NCBI GenBank assembly: GCA_025093555.1
Contig: JAIWNF010000041.1
Coordinates: forward strand, 450,532-514,531
Reading direction: 5' to 3'
Origin: Circinella umbellata
Lineage: Eukaryota > Mucoromycota > Mucoromycetes > Mucorales > Lichtheimiaceae
Length of the DNA stretch: 64,000 nt
The notes under the pieces are model-generated. The model was given only the letters and a program-made list of their open reading frames with translations, ran no database searches and was not told where the DNA came from. Below, one piece after another: positions 1 through 12,701 of the stretch (position 1 is its first letter; each line of letters starts with the position of its first letter). The translations under genes and the position numbers were made by a program.

Positions 1-2050
1 CCAGGCTTTGACGAGATACAAATGAGTGAAGATCTTGAACACTTTTAGGAAATTCCAAAGATAAGATTTCCAACATTGCTGTGATGGATGTGTTGGGGAT
101 GGTAGTTGTAATATATGCCTTTAAATTGTAACCTATTATGTAAAAGTAAGTATAATTGATCTGACATGCCATCATGGCTTTATAATATATATACAAGAAG
201 CGTACCATGTATTTGGAAAGAAAACGATGCATTCAGTCCAGCTGAAGCATGTTGAGTCAGGTCAGCAAGTCGTAATAAATCACAACCAAGAGCATCAAGG
301 TTGGGTTTTGATTCTCTTAATTTAACTTCTCCAAATCCCAAAGATCTCCCCCAGGAGAGTTGATCAATTTTGCAAACGAGTGCGTCCGGTCTCACTTGGA
401 CTATGCTGCTCACACTTCCCTCTGGTGGAATAACGTTGGACCTACAATAAGTTGTGATATTAACAAACAAGCAAGTTCGGAATATATATATTTATTTTGG
501 CACTTACCAACGTAAAATTATTTGTTTTTCTGGATCCGACAGTATTGGTGAAAGGATTGGATCGAATGCCGAACTCCACAACTCTGTTTCCCCTATTACC
601 ACACCTTCCATCATCGTCCGTATTGGTAATTTATGGAGCCTACGTATAAAATTTTGATGCAGATAGAGTATTTAACATTAGTGGATTAGATACGTACAAC
701 TAACCTCTCAGCAAGGGAATAGACCTAATTCATCACTTACAAATTTCCCAAACCAAATAAGACGGAAGCTTCACAGCGTGGCCGATCAGCGCTCATCAAT
801 ATTAATTTTCTAACACATTCCATCAGTGCGCCAGAGTTTGCGTCAATATTCTCTGTAGATTGGGTATAACACTGACAAGAAAAAGAAAAAAAAATAAGTC
901 AAATATGAAATCATACATAACTAACAAATGATACGTACGTATACAGCATCAGAGACCAACGATGCGAGAGTAGGGTCGAAAGTTTGTTTCTCCCCATACA
1001 AAGGTTGCAGAAGTTCTGTATACAACGCATTCAATGTTTTATCATCAAGATATATACGCATTGATTCAGAATACTGGAATGGCTTCAACAAGATTATGTT
1101 TTTTAAAGCACTGAGCGAGAGGGTGTATTAGTATATAGTTAGAAAAACCAAGAAAAAGCACTCCTATAAGGTATATAACATTGACAGAACTTACAGTAGC
1201 TCGTAGATATGAGATTCTACTGATATACCATCTCCACATGAAGCACATTGTGCTGAAAATTGCTGGAATGCAAGGAATTTCTCTTCAATACTTTTTTCTT
1301 CTACTGATTTTTCTCTCGATCTTCGTTTCTAATTTAATAGAAATACTTATTGGATCAATACCGATAAATCACCCCAACCATCGTTGCCAATACTAACCAC
1401 CGCTCTGTTTTCTTCATCAACTTTTTCTTCGTTTTCTTCACCAGGATTATTTCGTTTTTTCATAATTTTGATAGTTGTCGATTGCTCCAGATTTGCGAGC
1501 TCTTCCTATAAACGTATCAAGGATAAGAATCAGCCAACAAGATACACGATAGAAAATGAACACGAGTAAAAAACAAAACATAAAACATACTTCATTGACC
1601 ATGCGGTCCAGTGCAAGCTTGCCGACTTTCTTACTTTGAGACTCCCAAAAGAGCTTGTTTCTTTTATCCTTTGATATTTCCTGTAGTTTGATTTTCGAAA
1701 TGTTTAACTGAATAACCAGCCCGTTACAAAGCAAACACAGTTCCACTCTACCTTCAACTCAGCTTTACAGGCTTCTAACAATTCAAAGCGGCGCGAACTT
1801 CTTGAAGAATCTTTTTGGAGTTTTTCAATATCGTCTTTATAAGCCAAATGGGCCTTGTCTTTGGAGACATTTGATGTGTGAAGTATGTATTGAAAATCAT
1901 ACTTGGTAATGTTTTTCCAGTCTTGAACAGGCAATGACCAAAAATCTAAGGGGAAATGTAACAGCTTTTAAGATGTATCACTTTCAAACTAACAAAACCG
2001 CCTGGATTCTTACCTTTGATATTCAAGTCGTTAGGCAAATCAGATGACAT
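1..2050 (-). CDS. PD-(D/E)XK nuclease-like multicopy protein, copy 1 (3' end outside window)
   Basis: Multi-exon gene starting at the ATG at 2048-2050 and leaving the window at position 1. Following GT-AG junctions in phase (donors such as GTAAGA, GTATGT, GTACGT and GTAAGTG; acceptors TAG/CAG) gives one uninterrupted frame over about ten exons and roughly 450 residues. Visible parts are an N-terminal region beginning MSSDLPNDLNIK, a charged linker, a CASCGDG stretch, and a C-terminal block with GETELW, then RPDALV and, 15 residues on, GFGEVK. The order Glu-helix, PD, ExK is the signature layout of the restriction-endonuclease-like (PD-(D/E)XK) fold; that assignment is my inference. The family looks dispersed: two further broken copies lie at 8.3-11.3 kb. 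Function unknown. Alternatives are a Crinkler-like effector toxin domain or a domesticated transposon nuclease. Confidence 0.6.
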
Positions 2051-4681
2051 GGTAACGAAATTGTAACTAAGCAATAAACTGTATAAAAAGAGGAAGATTG
2101 GGACAAGAGTTGAAAAGTTAACAGATAAACACAACAAGCTGAGTGGAAAATGCCCTACATAAAATAACACAAACAATACACACACGTGTCTTTATCATCA
2201 TATGCTTGCTTCAGCACATTCAACCTTCGACCCATAGTTTGTATTAATCTTTCCGTGGCGTAGATGATCTGATGCAAAGGCTACTTTCTTAGTGGATTTG
2301 TAGTATATCGAACAACAGATTTAATAACAGTGGGCTGGTTACCAGAAGAACAAACCTATCCGGAATATCTTCGGTGTTGTACGTAACTATCATTTAACGC
2401 TATCTGGGCATAAGGAGACCTAATTTTAATGCATGTACATTTCTAACCTTTTTGTCTTTGATTCTTCATTAAGACTTATACGTCGACGATTCCTTTTATA
2501 CTACATAATTCATCCTATACTCAGAGGATGACTTTTTGACGACCTTGCACATGACCGTTTATAATTGACGGATGTTTACGACTTTAGTTGCAGCAACAAT
2601 TCCAAATGTTTGTTACTCTGATAATCTCAGTTCCGGGATGCTATCCCTATTTACCATCAAATACATAGGTACTCATTGGCTGCAATAAAAACATACCGAC
2701 GAATATGCAGCCCTCTTATCAAAAAAGCTTACAATCTCAACTTTAAACATGGTTGAATTTTTGGTCACGGCCAAGAGAACATACCGCAAGAAAAATCTGG
2801 TTTTGTGCTTCATAAAACTTCGCTAACTAAAAACGATTCATCGATTTGGTCTGTCTCATGCCACAACTTCAATTTGCCAACTTTACCAAGCTGCCACTGA
2901 CCCTGCCGAAATTTTTCTCGAATGCACTTACAAATATTACATCTGGGAACAAGTATAGGGACGCATGTGGCATCCCGATCCCAATCCGGGTGCCATTTTA
3001 AAGATGATCCAGCAACTATCTTTCGACTAACTTCTTCCAATTATCAGCACTTCACATTAGCTCAACACATCGACTCTTGCGGTCTACATATTTAAGCCAT
3101 TTGGAGCATATTTATTGAATATTCATTTTCTATGATGAACTGTTCATAACCAAACAACGTCACATCTGATGCCTTCTTTTTACTTGCATAATTCCGACCA
3201 CACACCTTGTAATAATAATGATACATATTAAAAATAACTAACGGGCAACATCACTTCCTTTATTCACACAACTCTCTTATTTCTCATCTCACCTTTTTTA
3301 TTGCTTCTGTCCTTGTGTATTATCAGTTTCACGTGACAGTCCGCCGCACGCATGTCTCAAATAAACAAATACCAGTAGCTTTATTATGACGCCATCCACC
3401 TCCTCCTTACAAAAAAAATTATTCACACAAGAAATATGGTTTTACTCGGACCTTTTCAATATCAAACATACTTTATATGGCTGAACCACAGTTTGTTTTT
3501 TTTCGAAAGTCGTCAAGATATATTTATTGTATCTAAATTTAAACACTTATGTAGAACACCTTAAACTTTATTGTGTAAAATTAAGCTCATTGACCCAGTC
3601 AAGTAAATAACACAAGAACATCTACGTATGATAGACTTGGAAACGAAACATTTTTTATTTATTTTTATTTTTCTGCGTATTTACTTTACCTTTTTTTCCC
3701 TGTCTGATTAGCTTTATATTTAGCGATGCCTGTTAAACAGGAAACAAATACAGTATACCGTGTCTATTGAACCAAATAAACACTTTTGAAAAGAGTATGT
3801 ATATAACAGAATCATTGGTATGATAATGTAGATACATATATATAAATACGGTAAGTAACTGACAGCTACATCCTATTGATAATATGTATGTATAGTAATA
3901 CAGCCTTCCTTTAACCCCATCTCAGCTCTTCCTTTTGTTTTCAGCTGGCTACATACTTTGTTTTCATAGCAATTAAGAATACACAAATCATTCTTGTCGT
4001 CAAGAGAAAGCTTATCAACATCTTGTACAATTACAGTGTCTCTTTTTCGCCAACTTCACAGATGCTTTTTTCTTCTTCCTCATCTGCGTACGTACGTGCG
4101 TACTTCTTTTCAACTTTGTCATGTACTTGTTCATTATCATTGAATATGCAATTATGCTGTTGATACAATTCATTTTTACTCATTTATTCAACTGCTAACT
4201 AGGGTCCATATTAAACACACTTTGTTCTAATTCATTATTAATCCAGTCTCTGGTTAATTATTACTACTATTTGATGTATACATTACGTAGTATCATTTTT
4301 ATCAGTAACAGATTAGTTCATAGCAGCTAGCTACTACATGATATGAACTATCATTTTTTTTATCTTATTCGTACAGCTTAATTTAATTATAGTTATTTTT
4401 CCAGTATATTCTACATATTAGTACCAGCTGCGAATACTCACCGTACATACGTAATATTATTCTTCCAAATATATGAAATATGATTAGCTGTTATGTAAAT
4501 GTAATAAAAACTGAGCAATTAATTTATACTATCTTTAATCTACATACAAAATATTCTGTGTAATAACCTGCTTACTTCCTCATTTTCGAATGATAATTGA
4601 TAGCTTATGAGTATTTTTTTAAAATATACGTACAAAATTAATACGTATTTTGTTCTTTTCCATCTTAAATGTCATCATATA
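2051..4681. other. AT-rich intergenic stretch, no supported gene
   Basis: No exon chain or RNA gene is convincing here. A 76-codon open frame on the minus strand at 2810-3040 has a Cys- and Trp-containing composition that looks faintly coding, but it has no flanking splice sites or partners and I do not call it. Confidence 0.5.
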
Positions 4682-4683
4682 TA

Positions 4684-5533
4684 CAGAGAGTCCCCGTTAA
4701 TTTCATAGGGCCATTTCCCAATTTTTTTGTGAAAATAAAGGGGTGTGAAAATTAACGGATACTATGAAATTTTTTTCCAAGAATGTGCATATATTGAATA
4801 CTTCAGCTTACTACTGTATACAGTATCTTTTAATGTATCAAAATACGTAATAATTAACAACTTATTTCTATATGATCGCTCTTAATGCATTTTTGGAACT
4901 ATTTCTTTTTTTTATTTGAGCATATCTATGAACTTTTTTTTGAAAAAATAAAAGCTATATATAGTTCCCAAGAGATGCAGAGATAATTTATCTATTATAT
5001 TATTCCATTTTTTCATTTTTTTTTTCCATCTTTTTATATCTCTGCTCTATATATACTAAAACAAAATGACAGTAACCAAATCTAACGTTGGCTTGACAGC
5101 TGAACAGTATAGTATTCTGGCTTAGAAAAAAAAGACTTAACCCGCGAACCATGACAAACCGATCACTAGCATTATGGGCTAAAAATGAATTCAAGTTGTT
5201 TAAGGCACCTGATATTAGTACGATATCTAAAGGCTTAAAGCGAGAAAATCAAGAAGAGAATAAACATTGAATAAACTCTTAAAACAACATGCAAATGGCG
5301 TAATAAAAAAAGTAACCCATCCTGTATACTAATTTAATTACAATCCTTATATTTATCACATATTTTTTTTTGGATTTACATACCCGTTAAGAATTCAATG
5401 CCGCTAAGTGCTGTGAAAGTGAAATTAAGGGGGATGTGAAAATTTTCTTATGTTATTTTTACCATTCCTTGATTTTTGGTGAAGTTATTGAGGTGTGAAA
5501 ATTAACGGATATGAAATTAACGGGGACCCTCTG
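4684..5533 (+). mobile_element. Non-autonomous pogo/Fot1-like (Tc1-mariner superfamily) element
   Basis: An 850-bp element bounded by terminal inverted repeats. The left end begins CAGAGAGTCCCCGTTAATTT. The right end reads, on the opposite strand, CAGAGGGTCCCCGTTAATTT. Both ends are flanked by the dinucleotide TA (4682-4683 and 5534-5535), the target duplication of Tc1-mariner/pogo elements. A subterminal motif GTGTGAAAATTAACGGATA occurs near each end. Internally, the plus strand at about 5151-5265 reads a short helix-turn-helix resembling the CENP-B/pogo DNA-binding domain (LALWAKNEF, then STISKGLK), preceded by stop-broken transposase-like residues. The DDE catalytic region is absent, so this is an internally deleted copy that could only move in trans. 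Confidence 0.75.
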
Positions 5534-5979
5534 TAATAAACTCATAATAAATGTACACAGATAATCTAAATCATCTGTATGTACGTAATCATGGGATTGA
5601 TATGATAACATTAGTACTGATGTAAAAGAAGAATAGTCTGCGCGACAAAAAAGTATAAATTTTTAGGTGGAAGTAGTGTGATTTTTATTTATATTACTGC
5701 TATAAGTATCTTTATTATTTGATAGTGATGTAGAGGTACTATGATGACTAGTAGGAGATAAACTACTTGTATTCGTTGGTATCATTAATAAATTGGTTCA
5801 ATATCAATTATAATATGTGTTTCATTTATATCCCGTTACTTGTTCGGTTCGTAAAACCTAATTGGAACGTATAAAATTCGAGTCTTGTTCATGATCCAGA
5901 AAATGGATGTAACATATTTACTCTCTTATTAAAAAACAAAAAAAAGCAAAAACGTTTAACAAATGTTGTTGTTCTTGTC

Positions 5980-8165
5980 TTTGTTTGTAATACTTACTGT
6001 TCCTAATCTCTAAATTCCAGAATACGTTTTTCGAACTCTTCAAATACTTGTCTTAAGACCTGTCCACTTTGATGTACCATCCTTTTACAAGCATATGGAC
6101 CCCCTACAATTTACGTATATATAAGTGTTATTTTGTTTCTTTCACCAATCAGTTTACGTTTTCGTAACCTCGTTTTTCAACAATTTAACAAATATCCCTT
6201 TTCTGTTAGTATATTTTACCTTGTCCATGTTCGATGACACGCCCTTCTATTTCCTTCGAGTCTACCCTAAATAATTATCAATAGCAAACTATGTTAATAA
6301 CTTATAATAGAAAAACATATGATATCTTTCAAATGTTAATCAAACTACTACTTTACCATTCATCCTATTCGTTTCTTACTTTGCGTTTTTGTGGTCTAGG
6401 TAAACAAAATTAAAACAACTCAACGAATAACCCCAAACAATTTTTATCCATATTGCTTTACATTTTTTTGGGATGTTTTCTATTACTCACAACATTCTAT
6501 ACCGAAATAAAAAACCTTACCTATCATATCCAATGACTCAATCTGCTGCCACAAACGTATTTTCATTTTTTGATAATATTTCATCATAATGATTCATGCC
6601 TACTTCCACTGATCGTTTGAGAAATAGTCTGTGAACAAGGTGTGTTATTGATATAATCCACATTAATAGCATCAATATTTTCTAAGTAGGTATGCACGCA
6701 ATTAAGTGCATTTACATCGCCACAATTAGAAAGTCGTTTTCGAGCATTTGTTTTGTAAGATAACGTAGTTTACATTGTTATCAATAATAAAATATTGATC
6801 GGGTGTGTTATAATGTATGTTACAAAACCATTCTAGATTACTTGATCTTTCTTCTAAAATAATTTGTTTATCAAACTATGATAATATAATAAATTACTAT
6901 TACCATTAGTATTACTATACGTATCTATAATATAAAAGCGGAACTAAGAACTTACCAAAAGGCTATTACGTACTAGTTGCCACTGTTGTGTTATCATTAT
7001 CATCAAATGATCCTTGTTCTTGTTCTTTTAATACCAGTGTATTGGATGCTGATACTAATGATGAATTATTTAATGCTATGATGGATATTAGCGTCACTTG
7101 ATGTAGCTTCTGTGATTCCAGATTGAGTAATGTTGATAAGATTATGTTTTGAACAGCAAAGTGATCAATTTGTACCACACCTTTTCCTTTCATTTGAGTT
7201 CATAAGTTATCTGGTTCTAGCTTATCCTTTGTTGCTCTTAATTGTTTGGGTTGGTTGAAAATAAAAATAAAATAATCTTATTCTATTGGAACCGTCTCTT
7301 GTTCTTTGTTATTATTATTATTCAGTTGTTCCTTCTCCTACTTTTCTACCAGCACTCCTTCATTCTCTGTTTTTACTTCTTGTTCTTCCGCGTAATCAAG
7401 ATGAAGTATAAATAATTCCATCGATAATGGTGGTGACGTACCACTACCTTTAACAGATATTTCTTCATCATCTAGTTTATCTTTTGATACTTCTTCGTAT
7501 TGTTTATCCTGTTTCGTATTATTCCCCTCATCCTCTCCTTTTAACTCTTTTTTTTCGTAGCATGTTGCTGTTTAGCTGATGTTGACAAAGATGGATAAAC
7601 TAATTGTATTCCAAGGTAAACAAATATATATAACTTAATATATATATAAAATCTTATAGTAATAAAACTGATAGATAAAATGACTATTATATTACCTTAT
7701 CGGATAAACCCAATATCTTGCGTAATTTTTATATTGCAACGAATTCCTTGTTTTGACTTGTGCTGTAATAATATTCCAATTACAAAATCCATATCATTCC
7801 TAATGAAAGATTAAAGATAATAATGAATATCAAAAGGTCCGTTTTTATATCCCTTTCTTCTTCTGCCCTGAGAGAATACACACATACTATAGCAGATCGT
7901 AATATATCATCTTCTGATGTCACAGATGTCTTATGTGACAGTAACAATGCTGATGGTATCATTACTATGATTATATATGATTCACGTTTTTCAATCTTAA
8001 CATAGGCAAAAAAAAATATCTTTTTTACTTTCATATTCAGATTTCTTTGCGATACTGCTACTATTACTATCGGTTGATAATATGGCTATTGTACCTTGAC
8101 CATATTAACATTGTTCTTCTGTAAGTATTTGTCCAATGAAAGCTGTTAATTCACCGTCCTTATCT
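5980..8165 (-). pseudogene. Decayed multi-exon gene of unknown function
   Basis: Several minus-strand stretches look coding but do not join into one frame. About 8155-8100 reads KDGELTAFIGQILTEEQ and then a stop. About 7560-7265 reads an acidic, Lys/Glu-rich frame with a stop inside. 7193-6966 is a 75-codon open frame. About 6268-6225 (VDSKEIEGRVIEHGQ) ends at a GTAAAA donor. About 6110-6008 (beginning GPYACKRMVHQSGQ, ending EKRILEFRD and a stop) follows an acceptor. The final two pieces splice in phase. I do not recognise the family. Internal stops suggest a relic, though undetected introns could rescue part of it. Confidence 0.35.
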
Positions 8166-8289
8166 TAAATCGTGATATATTACAAATATAGTTTGGATCA
8201 CGTTAATATTTTTGAGGACTTTTCTGCTCCTCCCACTTTTCCTCTACCTCTTTGGCTACAAATTTCCTATTTTTTTGAATCATATGAAT

Positions 8290-9663
8290 AGATAATTTAA
8301 CACTTACCAGCAGACGACTTGTTTTTTTTGTATTTGACGGTATTGGTGAACGGATTGGATCGAATGTCGAACTCCACAACTCTGTTTCCCCTATTACCAC
8401 CTTCCATCATCGTCCGTATTGGTAATTTATGGAGCCTACGTATAAAATTTTGATGCAGATAGAGTATTTAACATTAGTGGATTAGATACGTACAACTAAC
8501 CACTCAGCAAGAGAATAGACCTAATTCATCACTTACAAATTTCCCAAACCAAATAATATGGAAGCTTCACAGCGTGGCCGATCAGCGCTCATCAGTATTA
8601 ATTTTCTAGCACATTCCATCAGTGCGCCAGAGTTTGCGCCAATATTCTCTGTAGATTGGGTATAACACTGACAAGAAAAAGAAAAAAAAAATAAGTCAAA
8701 TATGAAATCATACATAACTAACAAATGATACGTACGTATACAGCATCAGAGACCAACGATGCGAGAGTAGGATCGAAACTTTGTTTGCTGCCATACAGAG
8801 GCTGTGAGAGCTTTGTGTACAATTCGTTCAATGTTTTATCATCAAGATATATACGCATTGATTCAGAATACTGGAACGGTTTCAACAAGACTATATATTT
8901 TAAAGCACTGAAAGGGTATATAGTTAGAAAAGCTAAGAAAAAGCCTACGATAAGGTATACAGCACCGGCAGAACTTACAGTAGTTCGTAAGTATGAGATT
9001 CTACTGATACACCATCTCCAGATGAGATGCATCTTGCGGAAAATTGACGGAATGCAAGGAATTTTTCTTCGAGACTTTTTTCTGCCAGATCTTCGTTTCT
9101 GATTATTTATGGAATCAATACCCATATTTTATCTCAATTAATGTTGTCCCTCAATGCCTATGAACGTTCTGTTTTCTTCAACAACTTGTTCTTCGTCTTC
9201 TTCACTGGGATTATTTCAGCTTTTCAGAATTTTGATAGCTGCGGATTGCTCCAGATTTGCGAGCTCCTTCTATAAAAGCATCAACAATAAGAACCAATCA
9301 GCAAAAACATGATAGTAAACGAACAAAAGTAGAAAAACATACTTTATTGACCATGCGGTCCAGTGCAAGTTTGCGAACCTTTTTTCTTTGGGTCTCTCAG
9401 AAGAGCTTGTTTGTTTTGTGGTTTGATATGTTCTGCATAGTTTGATTTCAAAACTTATTAACTAGATATTCATCATGAAGTACACGTTTTTCACTCTACC
9501 TTTTAATTCAGTATTACATGATTCTAACAATTCAAAAAGACTTGAACTTTCTGAAAAGTAAACCCCACCTCTTTTAAAGTATTTTTAAATGTTCCCTTTC
9601 GACGTCAGGTGAACCTTGTCTTTAGAGACGTTTAATGTTTGAAGTATGTAATGGAAATCATGT
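8290..9663 (-). pseudogene. PD-(D/E)XK-like family, copy 2 (both ends truncated)
   Basis: Closely related in sequence and exon layout to the gene at the left edge of the window. It contains the equivalents of exon 2 (degraded, about 9663-9500), the DRMVNE exon, the linker exon, the GDGVSVES exon, the exon with LKPFQYSESMRIYLDDKT (8911-8770), the ENIGANSGALMEC exon and the GETELW exon. It stops in the intron before the PD...EVK exon at about 8290. The first exon and the nuclease-motif exons are therefore missing, and the linker exon has frame damage. The fragment cannot encode the nuclease-like core. Confidence 0.7.
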
Positions 9664-9666
9664 CTT

Positions 9667-9811
9667 CACTTATTTGTGCTCTTGAGTTTGCATTCATCTA
9701 TGCATTAATCAGCTTTGGTTGCGTTTACGTGTCAGATTTTTAGCTCTTTCCTCTTTCCCTCCTTTTTTTTTCTTTTATATTTTTGCAAACTCAACCGAGA
9801 ACAAATAAGTG
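9667..9811. mobile_element. Miniature inverted-repeat element between two facing gene fragments
   Basis: A 145-bp segment whose two ends are inverted copies of each other. The left end is CACTTATTTGTGCTCTTGAG at 9667. The right end, read on the minus strand from 9811, is CACTTATTTGTTCTCGGTTG. The complementarity continues for about 26 bp into TTTGCA. No clear target duplication is visible. It sits exactly at the junction of two oppositely oriented copies of the same gene family. A further 26-bp copy of the same terminus occurs alone at 61108-61133, which supports a dispersed element family. Confidence 0.6.
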
Positions 9812-9812
9812 G

Positions 9813-11254
9813 AAACTGTTGAAGACATTACCAAGTGTGATCTTCAATACATACTTCAGACATTGAATGTCTCCAAAGACAAGGCACCTTGGTCGTAGAA
9901 ATGGGGTCATTTACAAAACTTTAAAAAGTGGTTTTTTTTTTTTTTACAAAAATGCTCGCGTGGTTTTTGAATTGTTAAAAGCAAGTAAAGCTGAATTGAG
10001 TTTAGAGTGGAACTTGTATTTGTTTCTTTGCAATGCGATGAATATCGAACTAATCTTTCTTTCTTTTAAAAATTAAACTACAGAAAATATCAAAGGACAA
10101 AAGAAACAAGCTTTTTTTGGGAGTCTCAAAGTAAAAAAAAAAAAAAAAATTGACAAACTTGCACTGGACCGCATGGTCAATGAAGTATGTTTTTTTCTAT
10201 TTGTGTTTATTTTTTATAGTATTTGTGTTGATTAATTCTTATTGAAAATATGTTTAAGATATAGAAAAAACTCGTAAATGTTGATTCATCAAGTAATCAT
10301 CTTATGCAACTGAACCTTATTTTGTCTTGTATTGAATGAATAATCAATAAATCTTTGGATGTTTTTTCTTTGAATATCTTTACAATACTGGTACTTTGAT
10401 TGGATGTGGTGTCAAATTATTTACAGTCCAGAGTAACAAAAGAAAGTTCCCTTGCCTAGTTTTGGTAAAAGTAAGTTATATTTATTTGAGTCACTTTTAT
10501 TAAGAATAAGGTGAAATAATCATATCAAATATTTAACTTGGACAAATTTATCTATTATTAACTAGAAAGATTTAATATATGAATAAGTGATGTTATATTC
10601 AGATATATTAAGACGTTTTCATCTGAAGAAAAAAAGAAGAGTTGAAAATATTTGGTAATTATATATAATCTTTATTTATTTATTCTATTTAATTTTCTAT
10701 TTGTCTTTGCCTGTTTGCTAATATCACAACCTATTGTAGGTCCAACGTTATTCCGCCAGAGGGAAGTGTAAGCAATCTAGTCCAAGTGAGACCAGACGCA
10801 CTGGTCTGCGAAATTGATCAACTCTCTTGGGGGAGATCTTTAGGATTTGGAGAAGTTAAACTAAGAGAATCAAAAGCCAACCTTGATACTCTTGGTTGTG
10901 ATTTATTACGACTTGCTGACCTGACTCAATATGCTTCAGCTGGACTGAATGCATCATTTTCTTTCCAAATACATGGTACGCTTCTTGTATATATATTATA
11001 AAGCCATGATGGCATGTCAGATCAATTGTACTTACTTTTACATAATAGCTTACAATTTGAAGTCATATATTACAACTACCATCCCAAACACATCCATTAC
11101 TGAAATGTTGGAAATCTTGTCTTTGGAGTTTTCTAAAACTGTCAATGATCTTCACTCATTTGTATCTCGCCAAATCCTGGATAAATTAGTCCGCCTTCAT
11201 GAAGTTTTTTGTAACAATTGTCTCCAAGAAAAAAATGATCGCAGCTCACAATAA
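9813..11254 (+). pseudogene. PD-(D/E)XK-like family, copy 3 (internal deletion)
   Basis: Plus-strand copy of the same family. It has a degraded exon 2 (9815-10005, with runs of T inserted), the exon ending DRMVNE (about 10085-10192), then about 550 bp with no family sequence. The C-terminal exons follow: 10740-10976 with RPDALV and GFGEVK, and 11048-11254 ending in TAA. The middle exons found in the other two copies are deleted. Copies 2 and 3 point away from each other and their complements overlap only in exons 2 and 3, so they look like parts of two copies rather than a simple inversion of one. The last exon shows the family's C-terminus (ends EKNDRSSQ), which is outside the window for copy 1. 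Confidence 0.7.
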
Positions 11255-12701
11255 AGTACGTTAGATGTTGCTGTTTTACATGCAATCAAACAGTCTTCAC
11301 CAGAGCGTTGCCGCAAAAATACATCTATATTCGCATTAGTTACTTTGCAATCATATTTCGAAGCACTCTTTTCCACACGCACCATTATACTCTCTTCCGC
11401 AAAAACACATGCTCAACATTTATAAAAAAAATAATTTAATATTTTCACTCACCACATAATTTTATCACCTCCACTTTGTTATCATTCAGTCATTATTATC
11501 ATCGTACACATCAATCACATTATCATTACAGTAAACCCCCACTTTTTGCATACTTTTTGGCCAAAATCCCATAATAATTGTTATCAAAAACAAAAAACTA
11601 TCTCCTTTATTTCATACATTGATCAACTTTTTTTTGACTCTAAAGAAACGAGTCTTTAGTATCACTCTTTGTACTTATTTAAAAACGTGGAAGTCACACG
11701 TGATTGGTTCCATAAAATATCTAGTAAAAGAAACTTATTGATGCTTAATATTTGTACACATGCGAGAATGATACGTAAAAAAAAGAGCCATCTTTTAGAA
11801 GTCTAATTTTTAGAGTAGTGATTACAAATGAACTGAACTAATATTTACAAAATGTACATCAGAATTTTCTACTCTGAACATTTTGTCTTACACAAAATGA
11901 TAATAATTAAAACATACGTATAAATATATGAGCAAAAGAAAAGTATAAACGTTAACTGTAACATACCTATCTGACGGATGGACTTTTTTCTGTTTCCCTA
12001 TCAAATCAATAATATAAATAAGTTATGATCTGTCCTCTTAGGTCTCTTTCGTAATACTTAGATGGTTAATGAAAAAGAATTATTATGTGGTGGTTATAAG
12101 ATAACAAATGAATAAATATATTGTATGAAGCTTTAATATACATATGTAGTAAGAAAACTACAGTAATTTATATCAAGTCCTTAGAAAATATTTACTTGTT
12201 ATATCGTCAGTTCACCAATCTGTATCTTAGAAACATAAAGCACAAAGACATAGAAAAACCAGATTATTTTTGTATGTAAGTAGACTTTTCTGTTGTAAGA
12301 TAGTAGCCACTCAATGGAACAACCTTGAGAGTGATGACCTTATTATCGACTAGAGCAGAACATCATTATTATTATATATACACGACATTAGTAGCCAAAA
12401 TATCCAACTTTTTCATATGGAAAAAAAAGATAGATTTTTTTGTATTGCGGTCTTTTTTCCTCCTCTTCCACCTAAGAAATTCTTTTTTGATTGTGGTTTA
12501 ACTAAATAATTTGTCTTTCTAATCATTCTTTCTAATTATTAGATCCCATAAAATCATGTCAATTCCTCCACTCACCCAAATATAGAAATCGGAAATTCAA
12601 TTGATGACGACACCTTACAATCTACTTGTGTGTTTTTTGAGCCAGCTAAAATTAATCCTGTTTTTTTTATACAACTACAACTTTTTTTTAAACAATAAAT
12701 A
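11255..12701. other. AT-rich intergenic stretch
   Basis: No gene or RNA feature supported. The distal part must hold the promoter of the complex I subunit gene starting at 12702, which is preceded by T-rich DNA. Confidence 0.5.

Noticed and set aside
2810..3040. Cys/Trp-containing 76-codon open frame on the minus strand
   Set aside because: No splice context, no recognisable family and no neighbouring coding exons.
4086..4102. Repeated ACGTAC/TACGTA palindromes, dense here and scattered elsewhere
   Set aside because: Striking but found throughout the window in introns and intergenic DNA; likely a base-composition habit of this genome rather than a site with a specific role.
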